64,000 bases of DNA from the NCBI GenBank assembly GCA_963822175.1, contig CAWGGJ010000008.1:1054001-1118000 (forward strand), read 5' to 3'. Numbering within the stretch: position 1 is the first letter of the stretch; each line of letters begins with the position of its first letter. The notes beneath the pieces are model-generated. The model saw nothing but the letters and a program-made list of their open reading frames with translations, did not search any database and was not told where the DNA came from. Shown here piece by piece: positions 55,126-63,126 of this stretch. A program made the translations under genes and the position numbers. The stretch comes from FEB-25 sp963822175. GTDB taxonomy: Bacteria; Chloroflexota; Anaerolineae; Anaerolineales; UBA4823.

Positions 55126-56289
55126 CTATGGCGTCGGGGTGATACCCCCTGAACGACCTATCCAGCTGTAATACCTTGGAGGGCTAGCAGATCCAGCTGT
55201 CGTCCAGATTGGATTACCACTTTCATCGGAACCGCTTATCCGAACTGTCTCAACATACCAGCTAAATATGTGGGCAATCCCATCTGTTGGGCGGATCGTT
55301 GAGGGGACTATATATTTCGTATCAGTAACTTGATCAATAAGGGTTGGTCCCTGTGCAGCTGTAATATCTTCAATCGTCACTTGATACGCTTCATTGTCAA
55401 GCAAGGAACCTACAGAAGCCCACTGTAACGTAATCGAATCATCTGCAATAGTGTACGGAACACCATTAGCAGGAAGCAATAAGTTGGGTGATGCATAAGG
55501 TGGAGGTAACGTTGCTGTTGGGGTTGGCCCAGGTGTAGCATTTCGCCGGCAGAGAGGAATAATTAGCGGCTGTCCTAAAAAGACAGTATCACCAGAAAGA
55601 CCATTTTCTTCTTTTATTGCTTCCATCGGTACATCGTAATTCGATGAAATACTCCCTAAAGTATCCGTGGTTTGCACTATTATTTGAACCTTTTCACAGG
55701 CAGCCTCGGTTTGCTCTACCTGGCTATATGTGGCTGAAGGCATTGCAGTCGCGGTCGGTGTCGGTTGAGGGATGAGTAAAGGTTGATTGACGTACAACGT
55801 GTCGCATGCTGCAGGGAGGCTGTTTGCAGTCACAATACTTTGAACTGATACATTAAAAAAAGCAGCAATCCCAAGGCAAGTATCATTAGCTTTCACCAAA
55901 TAGGTAACAGGTGTTGGGCTTGGTTCGGGTGTATTGGTTAATGTTGGCAAAGGTGTAACAGTGGCTGTTTGTGTACCAGTTGGTGTTGAAGTAATCGTTG
56001 CAGTTGCTGTAGAAGCAGCGATCGATTCAGGGGCTTGTCGCAGGGCAAAGTACACGATCACAGCACCGATACCAAGGAATAATGCCAATAATCCAATTGC
56101 TGCAGGTAAGCTGAGGGTAATTCCTGGCATGCGGCTACCCTGAACAACCCTTGAGGATTGGATTTCTTTTTCAGTGTTGGCAAGATCAGCACCGCATACT
56201 AAGCAGCGAACAGCGTCAAGCTTCACGCGTGTACCGCATGTAGGACATAATTTGGTGGGGGAAGTATTAGATTCAAGAGTCATATTCAT
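55126..56289 (-). CDS. Zn-ribbon / TM / double LysM protein
   Basis: 387 residues. A zinc ribbon at the N-terminus (Cys15, 18, 29, 32: CPTCGTRV and CLVCGADL), one TM helix (about 62-82), a Thr/Pro-rich stalk, and two LysM domains (YLVKANDTCLGIAAFFNVS at about 128-174; the second at about 200-250 with a less typical start). A Fn3-like domain with LQWASVG follows. The protein should have its ribbon in the cytoplasm and the LysM part bound to peptidoglycan. Function unknown. Confidence 0.82.
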   Translation of the reverse strand: MNMTLESNTSPTKLCPTCGTRVKLDAVRCLVCGADLANTEKEIQSSRVVQGSRMPGITLSLPAAIGLLALFLGIGAVIVYFALRQAPESIAASTATATITSTPTGTQTATVTPLPTLTNTPEPSPTPVTYLVKANDTCLGIAAFFNVSVQSIVTANSLPAACDTLYVNQPLLIPQPTPTATAMPSATYSQVEQTEAACEKVQIIVQTTDTLGSISSNYDVPMEAIKEENGLSGDTVFLGQPLIIPLCRRNATPGPTPTATLPPPYASPNLLLPANGVPYTIADDSITLQWASVGSLLDNEAYQVTIEDITAAQGPTLIDQVTDTKYIVPSTIRPTDGIAHIFSWYVETVRISGSDESGNPIWTTAGSASPPRYYSWIGRSGGITPTP

Positions 56290-56396
56290 TTACGCCTGGG
56301 AGGTTTACCAGACTTGGCGCATTATACCAGCTTTTTTTACCCATCGGATAAATGCAATAGTCATAATAACTGGAGGGTGATTAATTTGTTGAGTGA

Positions 56397-56402
56397 TATA
56401 CT
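56397..56402 (+). promoter_or_regulatory. -10 box immediately before hemW
   Basis: TATACT ends 6 nt before ATG 56409, so the transcript would begin at about the start codon. No clear -35. GGAGGG at 56372-56377 is too far upstream to act as Shine-Dalgarno. Confidence 0.35.
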
Positions 56403-56408
56403 GTGAAA

Positions 56409-57602
56409 ATGCAATCCATAAGTATATATATCCATGTTCCATTTTGCTTGCATCGTTGTGGATATTGTGATTTTAATACCTATGCAGGTTTGAATGAATT
56501 GATCTCGTCCTATTCTAAATCAATTTGCCAAGAAATTGATATATTGACAGCAACAGCAAATGAGCTGTTACCGGTACATTCCATTTATTTTGGCGGAGGC
56601 ACTCCTTCTTTATTATCCATCGAAAATATAAAAATGGTAGTTAATTCATTAAAACAACATTTTCTTCTTCTTCCATCTCTTGAAGTCTCACTTGAAGCAA
56701 ACCCTGGAACAATTTCAAAAGAATATCTTAATAGTTTATATTCACTAGGTGTCAACCGGCTTAGCATAGGGATGCAATCGGCAAATCATGACGAGCTTAG
56801 ATTACTAGAGAGGCAGCATTCATTTGGTGACGTCATCAATTCAGTGAAATGGGCCAGGAAATCTGGATTTACGAATCTGAATCTAGACTTGATTTTTGGG
56901 TTACCACATCAGCAAATGAGCACATGGATGGCAAGTGTTGAAGCTGCATTAAAACTTGACCCAGAACATCTTTCGCTATATGCCTTAACCCTTGAAGCTG
57001 GTACACCCATGGCGATTAAAGTAGAAGCAGGTATTCTTCCTGCTCCGGATCCAGATATGGCTGCCGACATGTATGAAGCTGCGGATAAAAAATTGGCAGA
57101 AGCAGGGTATATTCAATATGAAATTTCAAATTGGGCACGGCAGAGTGAAAATGGAGACATTTATTCATGTAAGCATAATCTGCAATATTGGCGTTCTTTG
57201 CCTTATATAGGACTAGGGGCTGGAGCCCATGGTTTTATTAACCATAAACGGACAGTCAATATTTCTTCTCCATCATCATATATTAAGAGAATGAATAAAG
57301 GACCGGAGCAATTACCAGGAAAGTATATCTTTCCTTGTTCGCCAGCAACAGTGGAACTGATTCCAATTGATATTGAAACAGAAATTGGAGAAACCATGAT
57401 GATGGGTTTACGACTAGTTACAGAAGGGGTCTCAGAACAGGAATTCCAGAATCGATTTCATGTAAGTCTTCATCATCGATTTGGAGTTCAAATTGACCGT
57501 TTGGTGGATCTTGGTTTAGTAGAATGGGTGGATATGGAAATATTACGGCTAACAAAAAAGGGGCGATTATTAGGCAACCAAGTATTTAAAGAATTTATTT
57601 AG
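56409..57602 (+). CDS. hemW: Radical SAM protein HemW (coproporphyrinogen-oxidase-like)
   Basis: About 397 residues; ATG 56409 or GTG 56403. The cluster motif is Cys-x3-Cys-x2-Cys in PFCLHRCGYCDFNTY. Next come FGGGTPSLLS and SLEANPGTIS, which bind SAM, and LNLDLIFGLPHQ. The C-terminal HemN-like domain is present (IGLGAGAHGF, ETMMMGLRLV). HemW is thought to deliver heme to membrane enzymes rather than to oxidise coproporphyrinogen. Sequence alone does not settle the role. Confidence 0.9.
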   Translation: MQSISIYIHVPFCLHRCGYCDFNTYAGLNELISSYSKSICQEIDILTATANELLPVHSIYFGGGTPSLLSIENIKMVVNSLKQHFLLLPSLEVSLEANPGTISKEYLNSLYSLGVNRLSIGMQSANHDELRLLERQHSFGDVINSVKWARKSGFTNLNLDLIFGLPHQQMSTWMASVEAALKLDPEHLSLYALTLEAGTPMAIKVEAGILPAPDPDMAADMYEAADKKLAEAGYIQYEISNWARQSENGDIYSCKHNLQYWRSLPYIGLGAGAHGFINHKRTVNISSPSSYIKRMNKGPEQLPGKYIFPCSPATVELIPIDIETEIGETMMMGLRLVTEGVSEQEFQNRFHVSLHHRFGVQIDRLVDLGLVEWVDMEILRLTKKGRLLGNQVFKEFI

Positions 57603-57648
57603 CGTTGGTGGATAATATATTTATATAATGATTAAAAAATTGCGTAAT

Positions 57649-58665
57649 TTATATCTGACGTGTTGAAAGGCTTATTGCCAACTCTTTTAGTATTTTTCCT
57701 GAAATCTCTCGTGGATTAGCTCGCTCAAGTTCTAACAATGCTTGATTGATCAACTCGTTACCCTTTGCCTGAGTAAATTCCTTACCGCCTTCATTTTCTA
57801 AAATATAGGTTAATTCATCGGTATCCTCTGCTCTTACGGGCTGTTTCCAGCGTTTGGCAAATAATCCGTTTTTTGATAGGCCGTATATTACTGGCAGTGT
57901 TTTTTTCCTGGTCAGTAAATCACTTTGTGTAGATTTCCCAGTTATTAAGGAATTACCCCATATACCGAGAAAATCATCTTGAACCTGGAAGGCTAAACCA
58001 AGCAATCTTCCAAAATTACGATATGCATTACGCATTAGCCCGTCACATAGAGATGAAAGTGCACCAAGCTCAGTGCTCGCTGAAATCAGGGCAGCTGTTT
58101 TCCCTTCAACCATGGACCAATAATCATCGATGGATACATCATCCCTTTTCTCAAATTCCAGGTCCAGGTACTGGCCTTGTGTTAGCTGCAAACAGGCGTT
58201 TTGCAGGATTTCCGCTGCTAAAATTGCAACCGAAGGAGAAATCAGATCTGCTAATCGGATCGAGTGTAAGTGCGCTAGGGTAAACATTGCATCACCAGCA
58301 TTAATTGCCTGGGGAATCCCCCACTTTTTCCAGACGGTCAGCCGACCACGACGAAGCGCACTATTATCTTCTATATCGTCATGGATTAATGAGAAGTTAT
58401 GGACGAGTTCTACTGCAGCAGCAACGGGTAAAGCTCTCTGCCAATCACCACCAGCTGTCGAACATGTCAGGAGTGTTAATAAAGGGCGAATACGTTTTCC
58501 ACTGGTTTTATTATTGTCATACTTATCCTGCCACCCCAAGTGGTACGTGAGCATATCATGAAGAAGGGGATTCCCATAGTTAATCGAAGGCATTAATGCT
58601 TGCTGAAGCTCTGTTTCAATTGCAACAAGATAACTGCTTAGGATGTTTTCTGAAGACTCAACCAT
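57649..58665 (-). CDS. Trans-polyprenyl diphosphate synthase
   Basis: 338 residues from ATG 58665 (GTG 58668 just upstream). First Asp-rich motif LIHDDIEDNSALRRG at about 95-108, second FQVQDDFLGIWG. GKRIRPLLTLL at 57-67 binds isopentenyl diphosphate. It elongates allylic diphosphates with isopentenyl diphosphate; product length cannot be read off. It follows fni after a few bases, so isomer supply and chain elongation are probably co-expressed. Confidence 0.9.
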   Translation of the reverse strand: MVESSENILSSYLVAIETELQQALMPSINYGNPLLHDMLTYHLGWQDKYDNNKTSGKRIRPLLTLLTCSTAGGDWQRALPVAAAVELVHNFSLIHDDIEDNSALRRGRLTVWKKWGIPQAINAGDAMFTLAHLHSIRLADLISPSVAILAAEILQNACLQLTQGQYLDLEFEKRDDVSIDDYWSMVEGKTAALISASTELGALSSLCDGLMRNAYRNFGRLLGLAFQVQDDFLGIWGNSLITGKSTQSDLLTRKKTLPVIYGLSKNGLFAKRWKQPVRAEDTDELTYILENEGGKEFTQAKGNELINQALLELERANPREISGKILKELAISLSTRQI

Positions 58666-58671
58666 CACAAA

Positions 58672-59700
58672 TTATTTCTTCAACAATTTACTCTGTCGCA
58701 GCTGTTCAATAGTCTTTGAACTGGTTGAAAACATACATACTTTGAGTTCAGATTTTATCAAGTTGATCGTTTCTATCGTCTTTTCCACAGAGATTGCCGC
58801 TGCTTTTAAAAATGGGCTTGCCATACCTCCCAGCGATGCTCCTAATGCAATACATTTGGCAATATCAACTCCGGTGCGCAATCCACCTGATGCGAAGATC
58901 AATAAATCTGGTGCTGTATGGACAACATTCATAATTGCATCTGCAGTCGGTATTCCCCAATCAATGAAAGCTTTGGCAAGCTCGCGTTGGTGTTCATTTT
59001 CTGCTCGATACATTTCAACCTGTGACCATGAAGTTCCACCTGCGCCAGCTACATCAATCGCAGTCACACCTGCTTTCATTAATAAAGAAATATCCTGAGT
59101 GGAAAATCCCCAGCCAACTTCTTTGGCAATGACAGGAACTGGAAGCGACCTACAAATTACTTCAATCTTATTGATTAATCCTGCAAATTGTGTATCACCT
59201 TCCTTTTGAATTGCTTCCTGAAGAGAGTTAAAATGCAATATTAATGCGTCTGCTTCAATCATATCGACAGCACGTTGGCATTCTTCAACACCATAGCTGT
59301 AATTTAGCTGGATAGCTCCCAAATTAGCAAAAAGAAGGATGTCAGGTGCTGCAGATCGGATTTTAAATGTATCTGCAAGGGTGGGTTGTTCAATCGCAAT
59401 CCTTTGAGACCCGACACCCATCGCAATACCGGTTTCTTGTGCTGCGGTTGCTAAAATGGTATTAATCTTTCCTGCATCAGGTGTGCCTCCTGTCATTGAG
59501 GAGATTAGGATCGGTGCAGCAAGATGCTTTTTTAGAATAACTAAACTTGCATCGACTTCATTCAGGTTAATTTCTGGTAATGCACGGTGATTAAATTGAT
59601 ATCGTTCCAGTCCCGTGGTGAGACCAGATTGAACATTCTCTTCTAAATTTATCCTAATATGGTCTGTTTTCCTGCGTGTTATTGGCGTAACTTCTTCCAT
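58672..59700 (-). CDS. fni: Type 2 isopentenyl-diphosphate delta-isomerase (FMN-dependent)
   Basis: 342 residues from ATG 59700; TTG 59727 would add nine residues. N-terminal signature RRKTDHIRINLEENV, then LISSMTGGTPDAGKIN, GVGSQRIAIEQP, LQEAIQKEGDTQF and VGWGFSTQDISLL. It interconverts IPP and DMAPP with reduced FMN. First gene of the two-gene isoprenoid operon, divergent from acpP. Confidence 0.94.
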   Translation of the reverse strand: MEEVTPITRRKTDHIRINLEENVQSGLTTGLERYQFNHRALPEINLNEVDASLVILKKHLAAPILISSMTGGTPDAGKINTILATAAQETGIAMGVGSQRIAIEQPTLADTFKIRSAAPDILLFANLGAIQLNYSYGVEECQRAVDMIEADALILHFNSLQEAIQKEGDTQFAGLINKIEVICRSLPVPVIAKEVGWGFSTQDISLLMKAGVTAIDVAGAGGTSWSQVEMYRAENEHQRELAKAFIDWGIPTADAIMNVVHTAPDLLIFASGGLRTGVDIAKCIALGASLGGMASPFLKAAAISVEKTIETINLIKSELKVCMFSTSSKTIEQLRQSKLLKK

Positions 59701-59772
59701 AGTATAGTGTTCCTGATGATTGAACAATATTACCAGTCTGGAGTATTCATGTCAACAATATCCTTCTAAGGC

Positions 59773-59800
59773 TTGACATATTGAAATCTGAGGATACAAT
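59773..59800 (+). promoter_or_regulatory. Promoter of acpP
   Basis: TTGACA (59773-59778), 16 nt, TACAAT (59795-59800). Start expected near 59807; leader of about 37 nt with GGAGG. Confidence 0.75.
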
Positions 59801-59843
59801 TGCGCAGTATCACGCACAAAATAATGAATGGAGGAATATTACT

Positions 59844-60083
59844 ATGGAACGAAATGAGGTTTACAATCAAGTAAAAGCTATTATTGTAGACTTACTTGGA
59901 GTGGATGAATCAAAAATCACACCGGAAGCACGTTTTCGTGAAGATCTCGAAGCCGACTCACTAGACTTGGTTGAATTAATCATGAAATTTGAAGATGAAT
60001 TTGGTGGAGAAATTTCCGATAAGGAAGCACAAGAAATCAAGACAGTTGGTCAAGCAGTAGATTACCTCCTAGCACATTCTTAA
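59844..60083 (+). CDS. acpP: Acyl carrier protein
   Basis: 79 residues from ATG 59844, 9 nt after GGAGG; a longer in-frame start at 59781 overlaps the promoter. Phosphopantetheine site Ser39 in LEADSLDLVEL. Acidic, four-helix pattern. It carries acyl chains in fatty acid synthesis. It has its own promoter and terminator. Confidence 0.97.
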   Translation: MERNEVYNQVKAIIVDLLGVDESKITPEARFREDLEADSLDLVELIMKFEDEFGGEISDKEAQEIKTVGQAVDYLLAHS

Positions 60084-60104
60084 TATATCTGTATAGTTAA
60101 TTAG

Positions 60105-60130
60105 AGAGGCGCAGTAAATCCTGCGCCTCT
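60105..60130 (+). terminator. Terminator of acpP
   Basis: Perfect 10-bp stem AGAGGCGCAG/CTGCGCCTCT with a 6-nt loop, then TTTG; 21 bp after the stop codon. Confidence 0.85.
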
Positions 60131-60237
60131 TTGTAAATTTATTTGTTGTTTAGATGAACTGAATTAATTTTAGTATGGTATTTATTATAAACCTGATTTA
60201 GAATGGTATCGCCACTAGGGTAAGTATGGAGGAATAG

Positions 60238-60699
60238 ATGAAATCAAACAAATACATCATTCTATTAGTATTAGTGTTAACTCTTTTGATTATGTTGGTT
60301 GGATGTAGTAAAGGCCAGACAACTACGGCACCGGTTGAAAATCCAGAGGCAACGCAAGAAACAGTGTTAGCAACCGAAGTTCCTGACGTAGTCACCCAAG
60401 CACCTTCAGGTGTTCCAGAAGATGTACCCATTTATCCTGATTCAACTGATGTACAAGTCGCAAATCAGAATAATGTCGCGTATAAAGCAAATGGATCCAT
60501 TGAAGATGTCGGAGACTTTTACATATCGGAACTTCCGAACTATGGCTGGGATGTTGTTAATAATCCGGATAGTATTGTTGGAAATATGGCGCAAATAACA
60601 CGTAGTAATGCCAATGGTGATCGCATCGCCCTTTCTCTTCAGTACAATCCAGTCGGTGATTTTACCGTAATCCAAATTTATTTAACCCGTACTCCTTAA
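60238..60699 (+). CDS. Small lipoprotein of unknown function
   Basis: 153 residues behind TGGAGGAA. Signal peptide with lipobox MLVGC, a Thr/Val/Pro-rich linker, then a compact alpha/beta domain starting VPIYPDSTDVQV, with DFYISELPNYGWDVV and a final strand FTVIQIYLTR. The domain resembles one found repeatedly in lipoproteins with a YPDA-type start; its ligand is unknown. Convergent with sucD. Confidence 0.72.
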   Translation: MKSNKYIILLVLVLTLLIMLVGCSKGQTTTAPVENPEATQETVLATEVPDVVTQAPSGVPEDVPIYPDSTDVQVANQNNVAYKANGSIEDVGDFYISELPNYGWDVVNNPDSIVGNMAQITRSNANGDRIALSLQYNPVGDFTVIQIYLTRTP

Positions 60700-60713
60700 A
60701 AACATATAATTAA

Positions 60714-61292
60714 TTAAAAGAGAACATACCTATTTGTAATGAAAGGTATGTTCCCCTTATTTATTTGGTTAAAGAGTAAGCTCGGGATTTCCTCAGGATG
60801 TGTTGCTACGCGAACCCCTGCTGCCTGAAGTGCTTTAACTTTGTCTGTTGCTAATCCCGAACCGCCCTCAACAATTGCACCCGCATGCCCCATTCGCTTA
60901 CCAGGTGGGGCTGTTTGTCCAGCGATGAAACTGACCACAGGTTTGGTCATATGACTGGCGATGTATTCAGCAGCTTTTTCCTCATCGGTACCACCAATCT
61001 CACCAATCATAACAACTTTTTCCGTTTGTGGATCAGCTTCAAACATGGTTAAAGCGTCGATGAAATTGGTACCATTAATTGGGTCGCCACCAATTCCCAC
61101 ACACGTGCTCACTCCATGGTTAAGTAGCTTGAGTGCGTATAACACCTCATAGGTCAGGGTTCCTGACCGTGATACAACACCTACATTTCCAGGAATGGCG
61201 ATATTGCCAGGAATGATTCCAACTTTAGATTCACCCGGGGTTAAAAAGGCCAGGGCAGTTTGGTCCGACCAAGCGAACTTTTTTCTGATCAA
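60714..61292 (-). CDS. sucD: Succinyl-CoA ligase alpha subunit, C-terminal fragment (frameshifted)
   Basis: Conserved reading starts at about 61241 with LLTPGESKVGIIPG, directly continuing the other fragment. It holds GVVSRSGTLTYE, GIGGDPINGTNFIDAL, and the phosphohistidine in GKRMGHAGAIVEGG. The residues before LTPGES in this frame are out of frame. The two parts are separated only by one extra base in a run of five A (61243-61247 on the plus strand). An essential-type enzyme with an intact rest suggests a sequence error. Confidence 0.85.
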   Translation of the reverse strand: MIRKKFAWSDQTALAFLTPGESKVGIIPGNIAIPGNVGVVSRSGTLTYEVLYALKLLNHGVSTCVGIGGDPINGTNFIDALTMFEADPQTEKVVMIGEIGGTDEEKAAEYIASHMTKPVVSFIAGQTAPPGKRMGHAGAIVEGGSGLATDKVKALQAAGVRVATHPEEIPSLLFNQINKGNIPFITNRYVLF

Positions 61293-61632
61293 GATAATTC
61301 CTGACGCGCATCATGTCCTGTACAGGGATTCCCTCAGTAATGCAAACGATTAACGAAATTCCTGCATCCGCTGCCTCGTAGATTGAATCAGCTGCAAATC
61401 TGGACGGGACAAAAATGCAGCTTGTATTTGCTCCAGTAGCTTCAACTGCTACTTTAACTGAATCGAAAACTGGTATTTTTCCATTGATCACCCATTCACC
61501 ACCTTTGCCAGGTGTCATACCAGCAACTACATTTGTGCCATACGCCACCATTTGGGTGGTATGAAATAAACCTTCATTACCAGTTATTCCATGCACAATT
61601 AAGCGAGTATTTTTATTTATCAGGATACTCAT
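61231..61632 (-). CDS. sucD: Succinyl-CoA ligase alpha subunit, N-terminal fragment
   Basis: ATG 61632, 5 bp after sucC. CoA-binding Rossmann domain: RLIVHGITGNEGLFHT, MTPGKGGEW, CIFVPSRFAADSI, CITEGIPVQDM, and RLVGPNCPGL. The frame stops at FNPG where the family reads LTPGES. Joined length is about 305 residues, normal for SucD. It works with SucC to make ATP or GTP from succinyl-CoA. Confidence 0.88.
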   Translation of the reverse strand: MSILINKNTRLIVHGITGNEGLFHTTQMVAYGTNVVAGMTPGKGGEWVINGKIPVFDSVKVAVEATGANTSCIFVPSRFAADSIYEAADAGISLIVCITEGIPVQDMMRVRNYLDQKKVRLVGPNCPGLFNPG

Positions 61633-61637
61633 AAGCT

Positions 61638-62786
61638 CTATCTCCCTGCCTTCTGTTGTTTGGCAGCAGCTACTGCTTTTTGAGCAGCATCTGCCAATGT
61701 ATCAGCAGTTATCATGTTCGCGTCTGAGAGTAACTTTCGGCCTTCCTCAGCATTTGTTCCAACTAATCGAACTACCATGGGGACATTTGGTTTAACTTCA
61801 TCCAATGCAACCAGAATTCCCCGAGCGACTTCATCACAGCGAGTGATACCACCAAATATGTTAAACAGGACAGCTTGTACATTTGGATCAGTCAGGATGA
61901 TCCGCATGGCAGCAGCAACTTTATCGCTACCTGCGCCTCCACCGATATCCAAGAAATTTGCCGGTTCACCACCAAACAGTTTGATGATATCCATGGTGGT
62001 CATTGCGAGTCCTGCACCATTGACCATACAACCAATGTCTCCATCCAACTTAATGAAAGAGAGTCCGTACTTACGAGCTTCAACTTCTGCAGGGGCTTCA
62101 ACATCCAGGTCACGCATGTCTGCCAGGTCTGGATGGCGGAAAAGGGCATTATCATCCAAAAGCATTTTGCCATCTAAAGCAATCAGCCGATCATCGCCAG
62201 TGATCACAAGCGGATTGATTTCTGCTAATGTAGCATCAGTATCCTGATAGGCACGCCATAAGCCATTTGCAATTTGATTGAATAACTTCCAATGCTCTTT
62301 AGGAAGATCAATCCCTATTGCTATGTCTCGTGTTTGATAATCCTTGAGCCCAAGCAAGGGATCTATATGTGACTTGATGATTTTTTCTGGAGTGGTACGG
62401 GCAACTTCTTCAATTTCTACGCCACCCGCAGATGATGCCATCATGACCGGTTTACGAGCTGCGCGGTCATTTGTGATTCCCAGGTAGATTTCCTTGGATA
62501 TACTGGCGGCTTCATCAACAAGTACCTTCCTGACTGGAAGACCTTTGATTTCCATGCGTAGAATTTGGGTTGCAGTTTCTTCTGCTTCATGAGGATCTTT
62601 TGCAAGACGGATACCTCCTGCTTTACCCCGACCACCTACTAAAACTTGTGATTTGATTACCACCCGACCACCGAGTTCAATTGCAATATTTCGGGCTTCA
62701 TCAGCCGTTGTTGCAACCCGGCCTTTTGGTATCGGAATGCCATATCGTGAAAATATTTGTTTAGATTGATATTCGTGTAATTTCAT
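61638..62786 (-). CDS. sucC: Succinyl-CoA ligase beta subunit
   Basis: 382 residues. ATP-grasp domain: MKLHEYQSKQIFSRYGIP, VLVGGRGKAGG, INPLVITGDDRL, then MVNGAGLAMTTMDIIKLFGG and LDIGGGAGSDKV of the ligase domain. GAGGAG precedes the ATG and lies inside a small inverted repeat (62796-62809). First gene of sucCD. Confidence 0.96.
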   Translation of the reverse strand: MKLHEYQSKQIFSRYGIPIPKGRVATTADEARNIAIELGGRVVIKSQVLVGGRGKAGGIRLAKDPHEAEETATQILRMEIKGLPVRKVLVDEAASISKEIYLGITNDRAARKPVMMASSAGGVEIEEVARTTPEKIIKSHIDPLLGLKDYQTRDIAIGIDLPKEHWKLFNQIANGLWRAYQDTDATLAEINPLVITGDDRLIALDGKMLLDDNALFRHPDLADMRDLDVEAPAEVEARKYGLSFIKLDGDIGCMVNGAGLAMTTMDIIKLFGGEPANFLDIGGGAGSDKVAAAMRIILTDPNVQAVLFNIFGGITRCDEVARGILVALDEVKPNVPMVVRLVGTNAEEGRKLLSDANMITADTLADAAQKAVAAAKQQKAGR

Positions 62787-63126
62787 CCTTAATACTCCTC
62801 ACTTGAGGATAATTGGTCTTGCTATAAGCGCAAAGATTATACCACCCAGGTACGGAACCGTCCTTTGACGAACATAACCTATCAGGGGTCACGAAAATAA
62901 TAATTATTGGTCATTGAATACTCGTTTACTGATCTGTGGATATACCTAAGGATATATATGAATTGTCAAATTGGTAAAGACATAGATATGTCATGCAAAG
63001 AGTTGAAACTTATTAGTATTTCTCTCAAATCTTAAGATAGCCAAGATTTATCTTCAGCGTGACGTCTGGAAAATCAAAGCCTTCAGAGTTTGGATCATAT
63101 CTGAGGGCTTAGAAAAATGAACGCGT
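62787..63126 (-). other. Intergenic region upstream of sucC
   Basis: On the minus strand a consensus TATAAT (62841-62836) lies about 50 bp before the sucC start; no clear -35. The terminator of the NHL gene is at 63077-63110. The middle (62880-63070) is AT-rich without recognised content. Confidence 0.5.
63077..63110 (-). terminator. Terminator of the NHL-repeat gene
   Basis: 11-bp stem (63077-63087 with 63100-63110) with one mismatch to perfect complementarity that reads as a G-T pair and a 12-nt loop, followed on the minus strand by a T-rich stretch. Confidence 0.65.

Noticed and set aside
61714..62247. Plus-strand 177-residue frame opposite sucC
   Set aside because: Antisense shadow of a strongly conserved gene, without domain or ribosome site.
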